From the NCBI GenBank assembly GCA_028718265.1, contig JAQUMG010000099.1, positions 1 to 6,623 of the forward strand: a stretch of 6,623 nt of DNA, read 5' to 3'. The notes beneath the pieces are model-generated. The model was given only the letters and a program-made list of their open reading frames with translations. It was not told the DNA's origin and made no database searches. Position numbers and translations under genes: made by a program. Below are positions 5,935 to 6,623 of this stretch, in pieces; within the stretch, counting starts at the first letter, position 1, and the number at the start of each line of letters is the position of its first letter. This DNA comes from Candidatus Omnitrophota bacterium (GTDB lineage Bacteria > Omnitrophota > Koll11 > JAHIPI01).

Positions 5935-6623
5935 TATACACCCAATTTTTCATTTACTCTTTTTATGTCCAACGCTCTTCCGCTCTTCTCGTCCACGGTG
6001 ACTATGGCGCCGTTAAGTTGTATATTTTCCTCCGCCATTTCAAAACGGGTCGGTAAACCCGTCAGAAAGCGGGTGATAATTTGTTCTGCTTTTCTGCCGA
6101 TAACCGAATCGTGCGGCCCCACCATCCCGACATCACAGATAAACGCAGTCCCTTTAGGATATATTCTTTCGTCGGCTGTCTGGACGTGCGTATGCGTACC
6201 GAATATCGCGCTCACTTTACCATCCAGATACCACGCAAGCGCTATTTTTTCGCTTGTGGCTTCCGCGTGCATATCCACGATTATTATCGGGGTTTCTTTA
6301 CTGACTTTCTCTACAAGCTCGCGTCCTACTTTGAAAGGGCAGTCGACGCATTCCATAAATACTCTGCCAACCAGGTTTATAACGCCGATTTTAGCGCCGG
6401 CTTTTGTAGAATATACGCCCCACCCTTTTCCGCGGGCACCGGCAGGATAATTGGCGGGCCTGAGCAGCCTGTCCTCTTCATCCAGCATTTCCGTTATTTC
6501 TTTCTTCTTCCAGATGTGGTCGCCTGAAGTAATAACATCCACGCCGTAAGAAAAGATCTCATTGGCTATATCAGGCGTAACTCCGCTTCCGCCGGCGGCA
6601 TTTTCGGCATTGCTGACTACGAA
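5934..6623 (-). CDS. ymdB: TIGR00282/YmdB-family metallophosphoesterase, C-terminal 229 residues (5' end outside window)
   Basis: A member of the dinuclear-metal phosphoesterase family of B. subtilis YmdB, reported to hydrolyse 2',3'-cyclic nucleotides and to affect RNA turnover and development. The frame is open to the right edge. The fragment begins FVVSNAENAAGG, matching the region about 30 residues into a usual protein of about 260, so the first beta strand with its GD motif is missing. Metal-site motifs seen, in fragment numbering, are AEN (6-8), SGDHIW (33-38), HAEATSE (119-125) and GTHTHVQTAD (142-151); RPANYP (55-60), LVGRVFM (84-90) and FICDVGMVGP (161-170) are also typical. Most relatives read GNH where this has GDH. 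A GTG at 6542 is only an internal Val codon, because homology continues upstream of it. The stop overlaps the nfnA start by one base. Confidence 0.93.
   Translation of the reverse strand, partial: FVVSNAENAAGGSGVTPDIANEIFSYGVDVITSGDHIWKKKEITEMLDEEDRLLRPANYPAGARGKGWGVYSTKAGAKIGVINLVGRVFMECVDCPFKVGRELVEKVSKETPIIIVDMHAEATSEKIALAWYLDGKVSAIFGTHTHVQTADERIYPKGTAFICDVGMVGPHDSVIGRKAEQIITRFLTGLPTRFEMAEENIQLNGAIVTVDEKSGRALDIKRVNEKLGV

Noticed and set aside
5965..6527. Plus-strand open frames of 148 and 161 codons at the right end
   Set aside because: Both lie antisense to the phosphoesterase gene, whose metal-site motifs are clear. They resemble no family I know.
5934..6542. Phosphoesterase gene starting at the GTG at 6542
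   Set aside because: Family homology (AENAAGG, IFSYGVDVITSG) continues upstream in the same frame to the window edge, so that GTG is an internal valine.

Overview
The window is a dense, co-directional gene cluster. All eight genes lie on the minus strand, so transcription runs from high to low coordinates. No gap exceeds about 35 bases, and no rRNA, tRNA, CRISPR array or insertion sequence is visible. In transcription order the genes are: a YmdB/TIGR00282 metallophosphoesterase (5' end off the right edge), nfnA, nfnB (often annotated gltA or sudA), an H-X9-DG prepilin-like protein, xseA, xseB, ispA and dxs (3' end off the left edge). Short gaps, a TAATG stop/start overlap and a 32-bp overlap suggest one polycistronic unit with translational coupling. 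No internal promoter or terminator could be supported.

The xseA-xseB-ispA-dxs half is a common bacterial arrangement. XseA and XseB form exonuclease VII. Dxs makes 1-deoxy-D-xylulose 5-phosphate for the MEP isoprenoid pathway, and IspA condenses the resulting C5 units to farnesyl diphosphate. The NfnAB pair balances NADH, NADPH and reduced ferredoxin. The MEP pathway uses NADPH (IspC) and low-potential electrons (IspG, IspH), so a redox and isoprenoid link within one transcript is plausible, but it is inference.

The source looks like an uncultured, probably anaerobic bacterium. The H-X9-DG prepilin family is typical of Planctomycetes, Lentisphaerae and Omnitrophota. The GDH variant in the phosphoesterase and the GDA variant in Dxs also suggest a PVC-like lineage, and the STVDRG-type heptamer repeat in NfnB recalls Omnitrophota proteins. 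My best guess is Candidatus Omnitrophota, with moderate confidence. It rests on family knowledge, not on a search.

No wholly new system is evident. The points most worth following up are an IspA that seems to lack the conserved lysine-bearing loop after the second Asp-rich motif, a 7-bp tandem repeat that encodes the interdomain linker of NfnB, and a lone prepilin gene lodged inside a housekeeping operon.
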